A stretch of 64,000 nucleotides of DNA from Microbacterium sp. LWH13-1.2 (GTDB lineage Bacteria; Actinomycetota; Actinomycetes; Actinomycetales; Microbacteriaceae). The notes beneath the pieces are model-generated. The model saw only the letters and a list, made by a program, of their open reading frames with translations, was not told the DNA's origin and made no database searches. Location: the NCBI RefSeq assembly GCF_038397735.1, contig NZ_CP151635.1:3348001-3412000 (forward strand). Reading direction: 5' to 3'. Made by a program: the position numbers and the translations under genes. Below, in pieces: positions 25,193-33,975 of the stretch (positions within the stretch are counted from its first letter, which is position 1; every line of letters starts with the position of its first letter).

Positions 25193-26617
25193 GTGCGACG
25201 GCCAGAATTCCCCCAGACCGACTCGACTCCGGACCCCACGCCCGACTCCCCCCAGGCGACCCGACCTCGCCGTCGGCGTGGAAAGGTGATCGGCTGGATC
25301 AGCGCGCTCATCGTCGTGGCCCTGGTCGCCGTCGGGGCGATCGCCTACGCGCAGCTGCAGGGCAACGTCAGCACCGCGCCTCTGCGCTCCGACGACGGTG
25401 ACGGCGAGCCCGAGCTCGCGACGGGAGACCTGAACATCCTCGTGCTGGGGTCCGACACCCGCGCACTCGCGTCGGGCGGGTTCGGCGAGGATGACGGCAG
25501 TCAGCGCAGCGACGCCATGGTCCTCGTGCACATCTCGAGCGACAGCTCGCGGATCGATGCGGTGCAGCTGCCGCGCGACACGCTGACCGACCTGCCCGCC
25601 TGCGAGGACACCGGACGGGGGTCGTACGACGGCGGCTACGGGATGCTGAACTCCGCGCTGGAGTACGGACCCGCCTGCTCCGTCGCGGCGGTCGAGCAGC
25701 TCGCCGGCGTGACGATCGACCACTTCGTGCAGATGGACTTCGAAGGCTTCATCGGCGTCGTCGACGCTATGGGCGGCATCGATGTATGCCTCCCGGAAGC
25801 CCTGAACGACGGGCACGCGCAGCTCGATCTGCCCGCCGGCGCGCAGTCGATCGACGGCAGCCAGGCGCTCGCACTGGCACGTACGCGGCACGCGCTCGCC
25901 GAAGAGAGTGATGTCGCACGTCTCGGGCACCAGCAGATGGTGCTGTCGGCGATCGTGCAGAAGGCGACGAAGTCCGATGTCCTGGTTCGCCCGGATCGTC
26001 TGTACGCGTTCCTCGACGCCGCCACCTCGTCGATGACGGTCGACCCCGGTCTCGGTGCTCTGACAGATCTCGCCGGCCTCGCCGCTCGGGTCGCGAACGT
26101 GCCCATGAGCAGCGTCACGTTCCTGACGATGCCCACGACCGAGGCCCCGGAGGACGCCAACCGGGTGGTGCCCACCGCAGATGCCGACGTCATCTTCCGT
26201 GCTCTCAGAGACGACGTTCCCGTCGTGCTCACGACGGATGCTGTCGAACCGGATGCGACGGTACGCACCGCGCCCATCGAGATCCTCAACGGCGCGGGTG
26301 TCGCCGGTCTGGCATCACGCGTCTCGGAGGACGCCACCGCCTACGGATACGCGGTCTCCGGGCTCGCCAACGCGGAGGCCGTCGATGTCACGACGATCGT
26401 CGCCGCCGACACCCCCGAGGCGCAGGCGACGGCGCAGGCGCTCGCCACCGAGCTCGGCATCGGCGTGACGGTCACGGTCGGCGACGTCGACGGTGTGCAG
26501 CTCCTGCTCGGCGCCGACTACGAGAACCTGACGTCCCAGCCGCAGGCCACCCCGGCACCGTCGCGCCCGGTCGATGCCGTCAACCGCAGCGCCGACACCG
26601 ACCTCTGCGCGGGCTGA
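25193..26617 (+). CDS. LytR-CpsA-Psr family cell-wall ligase with LytR_C domain
   Basis: A 474-residue protein with a basic cytoplasmic start, one membrane helix (about residues 33-53) and an extracytoplasmic LCP domain. Motifs are LNILVLGSDTRA, RSDAMVLVHIS, QLPRDTLTDL, and the ARTRH arginines that bind pyrophosphate. A C-terminal LytR_C domain (IEILNGAGVAGLA) follows. The family transfers glycopolymers from lipid carriers to peptidoglycan. The start is GTG, with a weak ribosome binding site. Confidence 0.92.
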   Translation: MRRPEFPQTDSTPDPTPDSPQATRPRRRRGKVIGWISALIVVALVAVGAIAYAQLQGNVSTAPLRSDDGDGEPELATGDLNILVLGSDTRALASGGFGEDDGSQRSDAMVLVHISSDSSRIDAVQLPRDTLTDLPACEDTGRGSYDGGYGMLNSALEYGPACSVAAVEQLAGVTIDHFVQMDFEGFIGVVDAMGGIDVCLPEALNDGHAQLDLPAGAQSIDGSQALALARTRHALAEESDVARLGHQQMVLSAIVQKATKSDVLVRPDRLYAFLDAATSSMTVDPGLGALTDLAGLAARVANVPMSSVTFLTMPTTEAPEDANRVVPTADADVIFRALRDDVPVVLTTDAVEPDATVRTAPIEILNGAGVAGLASRVSEDATAYGYAVSGLANAEAVDVTTIVAADTPEAQATAQALATELGIGVTVTVGDVDGVQLLLGADYENLTSQPQATPAPSRPVDAVNRSADTDLCAG

Positions 26618-26623
26618 TCCGAG

Positions 26624-26644
26624 CGGATGCAGTGACCGCATCCG
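26624..26644. terminator. Hairpin between convergent genes
   Basis: CGGATGC and GCATCCG form a 7-bp stem with a 7-base loop between the convergent stops at 26617 and 26667. It could terminate both. No long T tract is present. Confidence 0.45.
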
Positions 26645-26666
26645 TTCGTCTCGTCAGCGCCTGAGA

Positions 26667-27263
26667 TCAGCGCCCGAGATCCGCGACGGTGGGGACGACC
26701 GTGGCGTAGAGGTCGGCGATGCCGGCGAGAGCCGCGCGGTGCAGCTGCCCTGCGGGAACGTCGCCGGCGACCGACGGAAGGCTGCGGGTGGCGGTCGCGG
26801 CGGCGACGACGGTGGGCCGGTTGCCGCGCAGGAACGCGCCCTCGGTCGTGTAGGTCACGCACATGTGGGTCATGAACCCGGCGATCACGACGTCTTCGTG
26901 ACCCGCGGCGTCGACGAGGTCGCCGAGTTCGGTGCCCACGAACGAGTTCGGTGCCTTCTTGACGACCACGGCCTCGCCGTCGCGCGGAGCGACGCGCTCG
27001 TGGATCGCTCCGATGTCCTCGCGGATGTCGTACGCCGATCCGGCGCCGCCGTCGTGCTGCACGTGGATGACCGTCGCCCCTGACTCGCGGGCCTGGGCGA
27101 GCAGGTCGGCCGCGGCATCGAGAGCAGCATCCCAGCCCTCGAGCTCCATCTCGCCGCGCGTGTAGGTGTTCTGGAAGTCGACGAGCACGACGGTCGAGGT
27201 CGCGAGGGTCGCGGGCTGGTCGGCGACGCCGCTGAGTGCGCGGAGGGTGGCGGAGGTGGTCAT
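26667..27263 (-). CDS. Isochorismatase-family cysteine hydrolase
   Basis: A 198-residue protein starting MTTSATLRALSG. The cysteine hydrolase triad is visible: Asp in VVLVDFQNTY, Lys in VVVKKAPNSF and Cys in GFMTHMCVTYT. Family members hydrolyse isochorismate, nicotinamide or carbamoyl amides. The substrate cannot be told here, and there are no neighbouring enterobactin genes. The open frame extends far upstream through shadow sequence, but the ATG at 27263 overlaps the stop of the next gene by 4 bases. Confidence 0.9.
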   Translation of the reverse strand: MTTSATLRALSGVADQPATLATSTVVLVDFQNTYTRGEMELEGWDAALDAAADLLAQARESGATVIHVQHDGGAGSAYDIREDIGAIHERVAPRDGEAVVVKKAPNSFVGTELGDLVDAAGHEDVVIAGFMTHMCVTYTTEGAFLRGNRPTVVAAATATRSLPSVAGDVPAGQLHRAALAGIADLYATVVPTVADLGR

Positions 27264-27922
27264 GGGCGACTCGTCTCGATCGTGATGCTGTCGGTGGCGT
27301 GGTCGGGCGCGGTGCGACGTGACAGGGCGTTGCCGACGAGGCGGATCACCAGGGCGAGCACGATGAACGCGACCAGAAGCCCGGCACAGTAGGCGGCGAC
27401 GCCACCGTATCCGCCGACCGCTGCCGGGTTGAAGAAGGGGTAGCAGTAGAAGCCGGTGATCGCGCCCCGCACGACGGAGTAGATCGTGTAGACGACGGGC
27501 ACGAGCACCCAGAGCCAGGCCGTACGCATCGCGAGTCGACGCCGCGGAGGCATCAGCATCCAGTCGATCACGACGGCGAGCGGCATGACCATGTGATGCA
27601 CGACGTTGGTCCAGGGCAGCAGGCCGCCGAGATCCGCACCCGAGAGCAGGGTGTTGAACACGATGCCGACGAAGGCCATGTAGACGACGGATGCTCCGCG
27701 CACTGCCTCCCAGCGGGCACTGCTCTCGCCGCGGCGCAGGATCTTGACCGCACCGACGATGAACACCACGCTCGCGAACAAGTTGCTGAGCGTCGTGAAG
27801 TAGCTGAAGAAGTTCACGAGACCGAAGTCGGTCTGAATCGCGATCACGAGCTGCGTGACGACTCCCGCGAGCGATGCCGCGGCCAGAATCAGGCGGAGGG
27901 CGACGGCCGCGGTGTGTCTCAT
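27260..27922 (-). CDS. Pr6Pr-like multi-pass membrane protein, copy 1
   Basis: A 220-residue protein with six membrane helices. It contains SYFTTLSNLFASVVF, an HHMVMPLAVVIDW segment and YPFFNP, features shared with actinobacterial Pr6Pr (FAR-17a/AIG1-like) proteins. The second gene at 31484-32245 shares the same segments. Function unknown. The histidine pair suggests metal or ester chemistry in the membrane. It is translationally coupled to the hydrolase gene. Confidence 0.8.
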   Translation of the reverse strand: MRHTAAVALRLILAAASLAGVVTQLVIAIQTDFGLVNFFSYFTTLSNLFASVVFIVGAVKILRRGESSARWEAVRGASVVYMAFVGIVFNTLLSGADLGGLLPWTNVVHHMVMPLAVVIDWMLMPPRRRLAMRTAWLWVLVPVVYTIYSVVRGAITGFYCYPFFNPAAVGGYGGVAAYCAGLLVAFIVLALVIRLVGNALSRRTAPDHATDSITIETSRP

Positions 27923-28049
27923 GCGGCCAGAATACTGGGCGCGGGGTCCGGGAGACCGTCTTCAGCGCATCGATCGGAATGCTCGACCCCCCTCCGCTGC
28001 GGGGCGGGCAGACTGGAGGGGACTTCCTTTCGTGATCCCAGGAGACGCA

Positions 28050-28847
28050 ATGCCGGAACAGCCTCGTCGAACCCCCAGCCAAGCAGTGCTCACCGTCGAG
28101 CAGGTGGAGCAGATCAGCCCCGACCTGGTGCGGGTCACGGCCGGCGGCGACGGGTACGCGGACTTCACCGACAACGTCTACACCGACAAGTACGTCAAGA
28201 TCCTCTTCGCCGACCCGCGTCACGGGCTCACCCCGCCGTACGACCTGGCGCAGCTGCGCAAGGAGAGTCCCGAGAAGCTGCCCACCCGACGCACCTACAC
28301 GGTGCGCTCGTCCGACCCGGAGGAGCGCCGACTCGTCATCGACTTCGTGGTGCACGGTGACGAGGGCGTCGCGGGTCCCTGGGCTCGACAGGCGCAGCCG
28401 GGCGACACGATCGTCGTCAGCGGTGCGGGCGGCGGCTACCTCCCCGAGCCCGAGCTGCCGTGGCACCTGCTCATCGGCGACCACACGGCTCTACCCGCGA
28501 TCTCGTCGGCCATCGAGGCGATGCCGGCGGATGCTGTCGGGCACGTCGTCCTGACGGTGGCGGACCCGGCGGATCGCATCCTCCCCGACGCCCCCTCGGG
28601 AGTGACTCTGCGCTGGACCGAGACCGACGACGAGTTGCTCGCGATCCTCGCCGATCTGCCGTGGGCCGACGGGCATCCGGGAGTCTTCGCGCACGGTGAG
28701 CGGGGAACCATCAAAGAGGTCCGTGCCCTGCTCACGCAGCGCGACGTTCCGCGAGAGCGACTGTCGATCTCGGCCTACTGGGCGCGAGGCCGCGCGGAGG
28801 ATCAGTTCCAGGCCGAGAAGCGCGAGCCCATCGGCCAGATCGAGTAG
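28050..28847 (+). CDS. Siderophore-interacting protein (FAD ferric-siderophore reductase)
   Basis: A 265-residue protein starting MPEQPRRTPSQAV with AGGAG seven bases upstream. The flavin-binding motif RRTYTVRS, the segment GPWARQAQPGD, LLIGDHTALPAI and the C-terminal YWARGRAEDQFQ are characteristic of the SIP family (ViuB type). These enzymes release iron from imported siderophores in the cytoplasm. An iron-siderophore ABC importer is encoded 12 kb away under an iron box. No iron box is visible before this gene. Confidence 0.92.
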   Translation: MPEQPRRTPSQAVLTVEQVEQISPDLVRVTAGGDGYADFTDNVYTDKYVKILFADPRHGLTPPYDLAQLRKESPEKLPTRRTYTVRSSDPEERRLVIDFVVHGDEGVAGPWARQAQPGDTIVVSGAGGGYLPEPELPWHLLIGDHTALPAISSAIEAMPADAVGHVVLTVADPADRILPDAPSGVTLRWTETDDELLAILADLPWADGHPGVFAHGERGTIKEVRALLTQRDVPRERLSISAYWARGRAEDQFQAEKREPIGQIE

Positions 28848-28858
28848 TCGGCCGCTGG

Positions 28859-29848
28859 TCAGAAGCCCTCGGGCTCCCGCGGCGTGTACGCGGCCTGCAG
28901 CGCCTCGAGCTCGGAATCCTCGAGATGGATGCCGACGGCGGCGACCGCATCGTCGATGTGGCCGGCCTTCGTCGCGCCGACGATAGGCGCGGTCACGGCG
29001 GACTGCTGCGCGACCCACGCGAGTGCGATCTGTGCGCGCGAGACGCCGCGCGCCTCGGCCACGCGAGCGACCGCATCCACGATGGCGCGATTCGACTCCT
29101 CCTCACGCCGGTAGAGCGTCGCGCCGAAGGCATCCGTCGCGGTCCGCGTGGTCTTCTCGTCCCAGTCGCGCGTGAGTCTGCCTCGCGCCAGGGGCGACCA
29201 CGGCAGCACGCCGACGCCCGAGTCGAGGCAGAACGGATGCATCTCCCGCTCTTCCTCGCGCTGCAGCAGGTTGTATTGATCCTGCATCGAGACGAACCGC
29301 GTCCAGCCGTTCTGCGCGGCTGTGTGCTGGGCCTTCGCGAACTGCCACGCCCACATCGACGACGCACCGATGTACCGGGCCTTGCCCGAGCGGACGACGT
29401 CGTTCAGCGCCTCCATCGTCTCCTCGATCGGCGTCTGCGGGTCCCAGCGGTGGATCTGGTACAGATCGACGTGGTCGGTCCCGAGTCGTCTCAGGCTCGC
29501 ATCGATCCCCGACAGGATGTGCGCACGACTGAGGCCGGCCTGGTTCGCACCCGGTCCCATGCGCCCGTGCACCTTGGTCGCGATCACGATCTCGTCGCGG
29601 CGGGCGAAGTCGCCGAGTGCCCGACCGACGAACTCCTCACTCGTGCCGTCGGAATACACGTCAGCGGTGTCGAACGTCGTGATCCCGGCCTCGATCGCCT
29701 GCCTGATCAGAGGGCGGCTGGTCTCCTCGTCGAGCGACCACCCGTGCGCCCCTCGGTCCGGTGCGCCGAAGCTCATGCATCCGAGCACTACCTTCGAGAT
29801 CCTGAGTCCTGAGCCGCCGAGTCTCACGCTGTCCGCTGTGTCGAGCAT
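28859..29848 (-). CDS. Aldo/keto reductase
   Basis: A 329-residue TIM-barrel NADPH-dependent oxidoreductase. Catalytic tetrad positions are visible: Asp in FDTADVYSDG with its Tyr, Lys in IATKVHG and His in LYQIHRWD. The C-terminal cofactor site reads PIVGATKAGHIDD. Substrate unknown. It is convergent with the siderophore-interacting protein gene with 11 bases between stops. Confidence 0.93.
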   Translation of the reverse strand: MLDTADSVRLGGSGLRISKVVLGCMSFGAPDRGAHGWSLDEETSRPLIRQAIEAGITTFDTADVYSDGTSEEFVGRALGDFARRDEIVIATKVHGRMGPGANQAGLSRAHILSGIDASLRRLGTDHVDLYQIHRWDPQTPIEETMEALNDVVRSGKARYIGASSMWAWQFAKAQHTAAQNGWTRFVSMQDQYNLLQREEEREMHPFCLDSGVGVLPWSPLARGRLTRDWDEKTTRTATDAFGATLYRREEESNRAIVDAVARVAEARGVSRAQIALAWVAQQSAVTAPIVGATKAGHIDDAVAAVGIHLEDSELEALQAAYTPREPEGF

Positions 29849-29945
29849 CCGAAATCTCCCTCGAGTCGTGGTCTGAGGTCGATGCTCTCACGGGGTGTGC
29901 ACTGTCGGGCGCGTCGTACGAGACCTGGGTGCTGACCGACGTCGG

Positions 29946-30308
29946 TCAGGCGTCGACCGGTGAAACCTCTTTCGCCAACGCCTTCTCGCGTCCGCGCTTG
30001 CAGATCCATATCATGGCGTAGGCGACGATGAGCGCGCCCACGATGTACAGGGTGATCCAGAGTCCGCCGTTCGGGTCGAGGGCGAATTGCACGGACTCGT
30101 CGGCTTGCGAGTTCTTGCGCCCGCCGCCGAGCACGAGGAACCAGAACAGGCCGAACAGCAGTGAGGCGATCGTCGCGAGCCAGGCGAAGAATCCGCCGGC
30201 CGAGTAGCGGCGGAAGACGGTGAGCAGCACGGCGAGGAGCAGCACGAGGATGTGCCCGCCGACGATGGCGAGGAACGCGGGATCGGCGGCAGCTGCGGCG
30301 AAGTCCAT
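29946..30308 (-). CDS. Small membrane protein
   Basis: A 120-residue protein with three hydrophobic segments (about residues 13-32, 40-62 and 83-104) and a basic C-terminal tail (KRGREKALAKE). It is not recognised. The helix arrangement recalls small phospholipase_D-nuclease-N-like or DUF-type actinobacterial membrane proteins, but no motif supports this. Confidence 0.6.
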   Translation of the reverse strand: MDFAAAAADPAFLAIVGGHILVLLLAVLLTVFRRYSAGGFFAWLATIASLLFGLFWFLVLGGGRKNSQADESVQFALDPNGGLWITLYIVGALIVAYAMIWICKRGREKALAKEVSPVDA

Positions 30309-30530
30309 GGGGAGCCTTTCGAGAACTCGTTCGTCGCGCCTCCGGGTCGGCTGCGCGTCCTCTTCCTAAGACGAACGCACCCCGCGGAGTGTGACAAAAC
30401 CGCACACCACCTCGCTCGACGGCCCGGCGGGAGGGAATCATCCTCGTCCTGAGCAGAGCTGTCAACCGCCCTGCGCTCGCCGCGGTTCGCACGGATCATG
30501 GTGAATCGGAAGAAACCAGAGGAGGGCACC

Positions 30531-30767
30531 ATGTCGAACGTCGACGCTTTCGCCAACAGCTTCCCCCCGAACATGCCGGGCATCCCGCCGGTCGATGACT
30601 TCTCCGACGGCACGTTCCCCACGAACACCGATCAGCCGGAGACGCAGGGCGAGGATGCTCTCGAGGCTGAGCTGGGCGACGACGGCCAGGGTGACCTCGA
30701 CGTGGAGGATGAACCGGATGCCGGCGGCGGAGACGCACCGCGAGACCTCCGCGACGGCAGCGAATGA
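30531..30767 (+). CDS. Small acidic protein
   Basis: A 78-residue, Asp/Glu/Pro/Gly-rich, probably disordered protein starting MSNVDAFANSFPPNMPG. A strong ribosome binding site (GAGGAGG) lies 5 bases upstream, so the start is firm. It overlaps the next small gene by 4 bases. A promoter-like TGTCAA lies about 70 bases upstream. Function unknown. Confidence 0.65.
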   Translation: MSNVDAFANSFPPNMPGIPPVDDFSDGTFPTNTDQPETQGEDALEAELGDDGQGDLDVEDEPDAGGGDAPRDLRDGSE

Positions 30768-31018
30768 GCGGCGCCGAGCACGATGACACCGTCACGCCAG
30801 ACGGGGCGTCACCATCTGCCGAGGACATCGCCGCACTGATCGATGAGCGGGACGGCGACGATCCCGGGCAGGTCGCGGACACTCCTGCGGGAGGGGCCGG
30901 CGCAGATTCCGGCGGGTCCGGTCCCGTGCGCGTCGACCCGTCGTCGGCGGCATCCGTGCCCGACGAATCGGTGCACAACGACGAACCGGGCGTGGGCACC
31001 CGCCGCTCGGATCGGTGA
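30764..31018 (+). CDS. Second small acidic protein, coupled to the first
   Basis: An 84-residue acidic, low-complexity protein (MSGAEHDDTVTPDGASP), coupled by ATGA to the gene before it. Both products lack hydrophobic cores, suggesting disordered or stress-related proteins. No family recognised. Confidence 0.6.
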   Translation: MSGAEHDDTVTPDGASPSAEDIAALIDERDGDDPGQVADTPAGGAGADSGGSGPVRVDPSSAASVPDESVHNDEPGVGTRRSDR

Positions 31019-31066
31019 CGGCAGCACGACCTTCCGCAGCGCGAAGAGCCGTCGTAGGCTTCTGCG

Positions 31067-31477
31067 GTGAGCGACGCACTGGATGACGGCCCCTTCTTCC
31101 ACGGCACCAAGGCGGACCTGCGACCGGGCGATCTGCTGACGGCGGGGTTCCCCTCGAACTACCGCCCCGAGATCGTCATGAACCACATCTACTTCACGGC
31201 TGTGGCGGATGGCGCCGGGCTCGCGGCTGAGCTCGCGCCCGGCGACCAGGATCCGCGCGTCTACGAGGTGGAGGTGACCGGCGAGTTCGAGAACGATCCG
31301 AACGTGACCGACAAGAAGTTCCCGGGCAACCCGACCCGGTCGTACCGCAGCAGTGCGCCGCTGCGGGTGATCCGCGAAGTGCACGACTGGACCCGTTTGA
31401 CGCCTGAGGCACTCGCCACCTGGCGGGAGCGGCTGGCCGCCATCCGCGACGACGAGCGCGGCGAGATCATCAACTGA
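31067..31477 (+). CDS. arr: Rifamycin ADP-ribosyltransferase
   Basis: A 136-residue protein of the usual Arr length. The sequence PFFHGTKADLRPGDLL, then HIYFTA, then DPNVTDKKFPGNPTRSYR matches Arr enzymes throughout. This includes the His (about residue 12) and Tyr (about residue 42) that hold NAD, and the Asp-rich DPN segment. Arr transfers ADP-ribose to rifampicin and inactivates it. It starts with GTG and has a weak ribosome binding site. No mobile element, integron site or transfer sign is nearby, so it looks like an intrinsic chromosomal copy. Confidence 0.95.
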   Translation: MSDALDDGPFFHGTKADLRPGDLLTAGFPSNYRPEIVMNHIYFTAVADGAGLAAELAPGDQDPRVYEVEVTGEFENDPNVTDKKFPGNPTRSYRSSAPLRVIREVHDWTRLTPEALATWRERLAAIRDDERGEIIN

Positions 31478-31483
31478 GCCGAG

Positions 31484-32245
31484 TCAGCGGCGGTCGAGGC
31501 GACGCGCGAGGGCGGCGAGCGCGCGGTCGATCACGACGAACACCAGGCCGACGACGACGAGAGCCAGCGTCAGCGCCACGATCCACTGGGCGACGCCGCC
31601 GACTCCGAGAGCGTCGACGTCCATGAACGGATACGGGTACTTCTGACCGGGCGTGAACTCCCCGCCGACAGCTCCGTAGATGAAGGCCCACACCAGGTAC
31701 GCATACGGGATGAGCGTCCACAGCAGAGGGTCGATCCAGCGGAACGATCCCTTCGGCACGAAGAGCAGCCAATCCACGATCACCAGGAGAGGCGTGATGA
31801 TGTGGATGAGGTTGTCGGTCAACGAGAAGATGTCGGAGTCACCGTCGGCGAACCTCGTCGGCACCAGGACGACCAGATAGATGAGCATCGTGACGGTGAT
31901 CGCCATCATCACGGCACCGCTTGCTCGGGCGCTCGGAGTCGACGTGCCGGACGGGCCGCGGCGAGCCAGATCCTGAGCGGTGCGGACGACGAGCAGTGCG
32001 ACCCAGACGAGGCAGAGCAGGTTGCTGACCATCGTGTAGAACAGCAGCGTCGTCCAGTTGGGAGCACCGGTCAGCACGTCGGAGTGCCGGATCACGCCGG
32101 TGATGATGACCGCGAGCGCGAGGATGCGGTAGACCAGTGCGACCGGACGCGAGTTCAGTGCGGCATGGGCGAACAGCGGAGTGCGCGAGGGGGCGGAATC
32201 CGGGAGGGCGGAAGCCGCGGACGGGGATACAACGGCTTTCGACAT
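31484..32245 (-). CDS. Pr6Pr-like multi-pass membrane protein, copy 2
   Basis: A 253-residue paralogue of the protein at 27260-27922, with six membrane helices. Shared segments include FYTMVSNLLCLVWVALL, LIHIITPLLVIVDWLLF and YPYPFMD. The N-terminal 30 residues are a Ser/Pro/Ala-rich extension absent from copy 1. The stop is 6 bases from the convergent arr stop. Function unknown. Confidence 0.8.
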   Translation of the reverse strand: MSKAVVSPSAASALPDSAPSRTPLFAHAALNSRPVALVYRILALAVIITGVIRHSDVLTGAPNWTTLLFYTMVSNLLCLVWVALLVVRTAQDLARRGPSGTSTPSARASGAVMMAITVTMLIYLVVLVPTRFADGDSDIFSLTDNLIHIITPLLVIVDWLLFVPKGSFRWIDPLLWTLIPYAYLVWAFIYGAVGGEFTPGQKYPYPFMDVDALGVGGVAQWIVALTLALVVVGLVFVVIDRALAALARRLDRR

Positions 32246-32361
32246 ACTTCGAGGCTACGCGCCTTCGCGGGGCGTCACCTGCGGCCGCCCCGGAACGCGC
32301 TCGACGGATTCCGGTATGGCGATCGTGTCCGGTCGGGCGGGCATGAGCGGTGGGCGAATGA

Positions 32362-33321
32362 TCAGCGCCGCACCGGATCGGAATCGCCGTCGAGGAAGCG
32401 CTCGAGGTCGCGCAGCGTGGGCGCCGCCTCCCAGTCGCCCGGTACGAGGCACGCCATCGCGCCGCACGCGTTCGCGCGGCGCAGGATCGCGTCGAGGTCG
32501 AGTCCGTCGAGCAGTCCGCTCAGGTATCCGGCGACGAACGCATCGCCCGCGCCGACGGTGTCGACCGGGGTGATCGTGAACCCGGAGCCGGCGACCTCGG
32601 CATCCGCGGCGAACACGGAGGCGCCGTCCGGACCGAGTTTCAGCACTGTCGTCGCGCATCCGGCATCGCGAAGAGAGGCGGCGGCATCCGCAGCTGACGA
32701 GCCCGGGTACAGGATCGCGAACTCCTCTTCGCCGCCGAAGACGATGTCGGAACGCTCCGCGAGCTCGCGGAGCACAGGACCTGCGACCGCGGGTGATGCC
32801 AGCGCGGAGCGGTAGTTGATGTCGAAGCTGACGATCGCACCGCCGGCCCGCGCGCGATCGATCGCCGCGTGCAGAGCCGTCCGAGCGGTGTTCGACAGCA
32901 GGGGAGTGATGCCGGTGATGTGCAGCAGCGTTGCGCCCTCGACCCAGCCGTCGGGCAGGTCGTCCGGGTGCAGACGGGAGCCCGCAGACCCCGCACGGTA
33001 GTAGTGCACGGCGGTGGATGCGGCGGAGGGCCGCTCCTTCACCATCAGGCCGGTCGCGGCATCCGGGTCGACGATCGCCCGCACCTCGACGCCGTCACCG
33101 CGGATCTCCCGCGCGACGCGCTCGCCGAGGGAGTCGTCTCCGACGCGGCCGAGCCACGAGCTCTGCACACCGAGGCGAGCGAGCCCGATCGCGACATTGC
33201 TCTCGGCGCCGCCGATGCCGAACGCCATCGAGTTCGCGTGCCGCAGGGATCCGATCTCGGTCGTGCGCACGAGCGCCATGGTCTCACCGAGCGTGACGAC
33301 CGAGGGCGACGAAGTGGTCAC
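32362..33321 (-). CDS. kdgK: 2-keto-3-deoxygluconate kinase (PfkB family)
   Basis: A 319-residue ribokinase-fold protein. PfkB signature 1 reads FGIGGAESNVAIGLARLG and signature 2 reads DTVGAGDAFVAGYL, with the catalytic Asp in GAGD. It should phosphorylate 2-keto-3-deoxygluconate to KDPG, the substrate of the aldolase encoded next to it (4-base overlap). It is the last gene of the hexuronate operon. The substrate is assigned from this context. Confidence 0.92.
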   Translation of the reverse strand: MTTSSPSVVTLGETMALVRTTEIGSLRHANSMAFGIGGAESNVAIGLARLGVQSSWLGRVGDDSLGERVAREIRGDGVEVRAIVDPDAATGLMVKERPSAASTAVHYYRAGSAGSRLHPDDLPDGWVEGATLLHITGITPLLSNTARTALHAAIDRARAGGAIVSFDINYRSALASPAVAGPVLRELAERSDIVFGGEEEFAILYPGSSAADAAASLRDAGCATTVLKLGPDGASVFAADAEVAGSGFTITPVDTVGAGDAFVAGYLSGLLDGLDLDAILRRANACGAMACLVPGDWEAAPTLRDLERFLDGDSDPVRR

Positions 33322-33971
33322 TCGCCGCTCCGTGCGCAGACCTCGACGAATGCCGCAGCCCGCTCACGCAGCGCCGTGAGGTCTCCGCCGGCGAAGGCGT
33401 CGCCCAGCAGCGGGCCGCCCACGCTGACCGCGACCGCACCGGCACGCAGCCAGGCTTCGGCCCCGGCGAGGTCGACGCCGCCCGAGGGCACCGCGACCAG
33501 GTCGGGGAACGGCCCGCGAAGATCCTTGAGGTACGAGGGGCCGACCTGCCCTGCCGGGAAGACCTTGACCGCAGAGGCGCCCGCCGACCACGAGGCGAAC
33601 AGCTCGGTCGGCGTGAGCCCGCCCGGGACGATCGGCACTCCGGCATCCGTCGCCTGGGTGACGAAGTCGGTCGAGGTGATCGGCGTCACGATGTAGGCCG
33701 CGCCCACCTCGATCGCCCGCGCCAGGTCACCGGTGTTCGTGACGGTGCCGATGCCGAGGTCGATCGTGTCACCGAATCGTGCGAGCAGGGTCGGGAAGTG
33801 CTCGAACGTGCCGGGCGTGGTCAGCGTCAGCTCGACGCTGCGGATGCCGGCGTCGACGAGCACGTCGAGCACGGCGTCGTAGTCTTCCGCACGCTTCGCC
33901 CGGGCGACGACGATCAGACGCGAGTCGACCGTGCGCTGAGGCAGGGCGACCCGTCGAGTCTCACCGGTCAT
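33318..33971 (-). CDS. eda: KDPG aldolase
   Basis: This class I aldolase of 217 residues splits KDPG to pyruvate and glyceraldehyde-3-phosphate. The general acid/base Glu is in SVELTLTTPG and the Schiff-base Lys in SAVKVFPA. I prefer the ATG at 33971, with GGTGAGG just upstream. An ATG five codons earlier (33986) would overlap the manD stop and has a poorer ribosome binding site. It lies between manD and kdgK, as expected for the lower hexuronate pathway. Confidence 0.92.
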   Translation of the reverse strand: MTGETRRVALPQRTVDSRLIVVARAKRAEDYDAVLDVLVDAGIRSVELTLTTPGTFEHFPTLLARFGDTIDLGIGTVTNTGDLARAIEVGAAYIVTPITSTDFVTQATDAGVPIVPGGLTPTELFASWSAGASAVKVFPAGQVGPSYLKDLRGPFPDLVAVPSGGVDLAGAEAWLRAGAVAVSVGGPLLGDAFAGGDLTALRERAAAFVEVCARSGE

Positions 33972-33975
33972 GGCC

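Noticed and set aside
26667-28484. 605-codon minus strand frame as one large protein
   Set aside because: Only the part from 27263 down is the isochorismatase-type hydrolase. Upstream it is a shadow of the Pr6Pr-like and siderophore-interacting genes.
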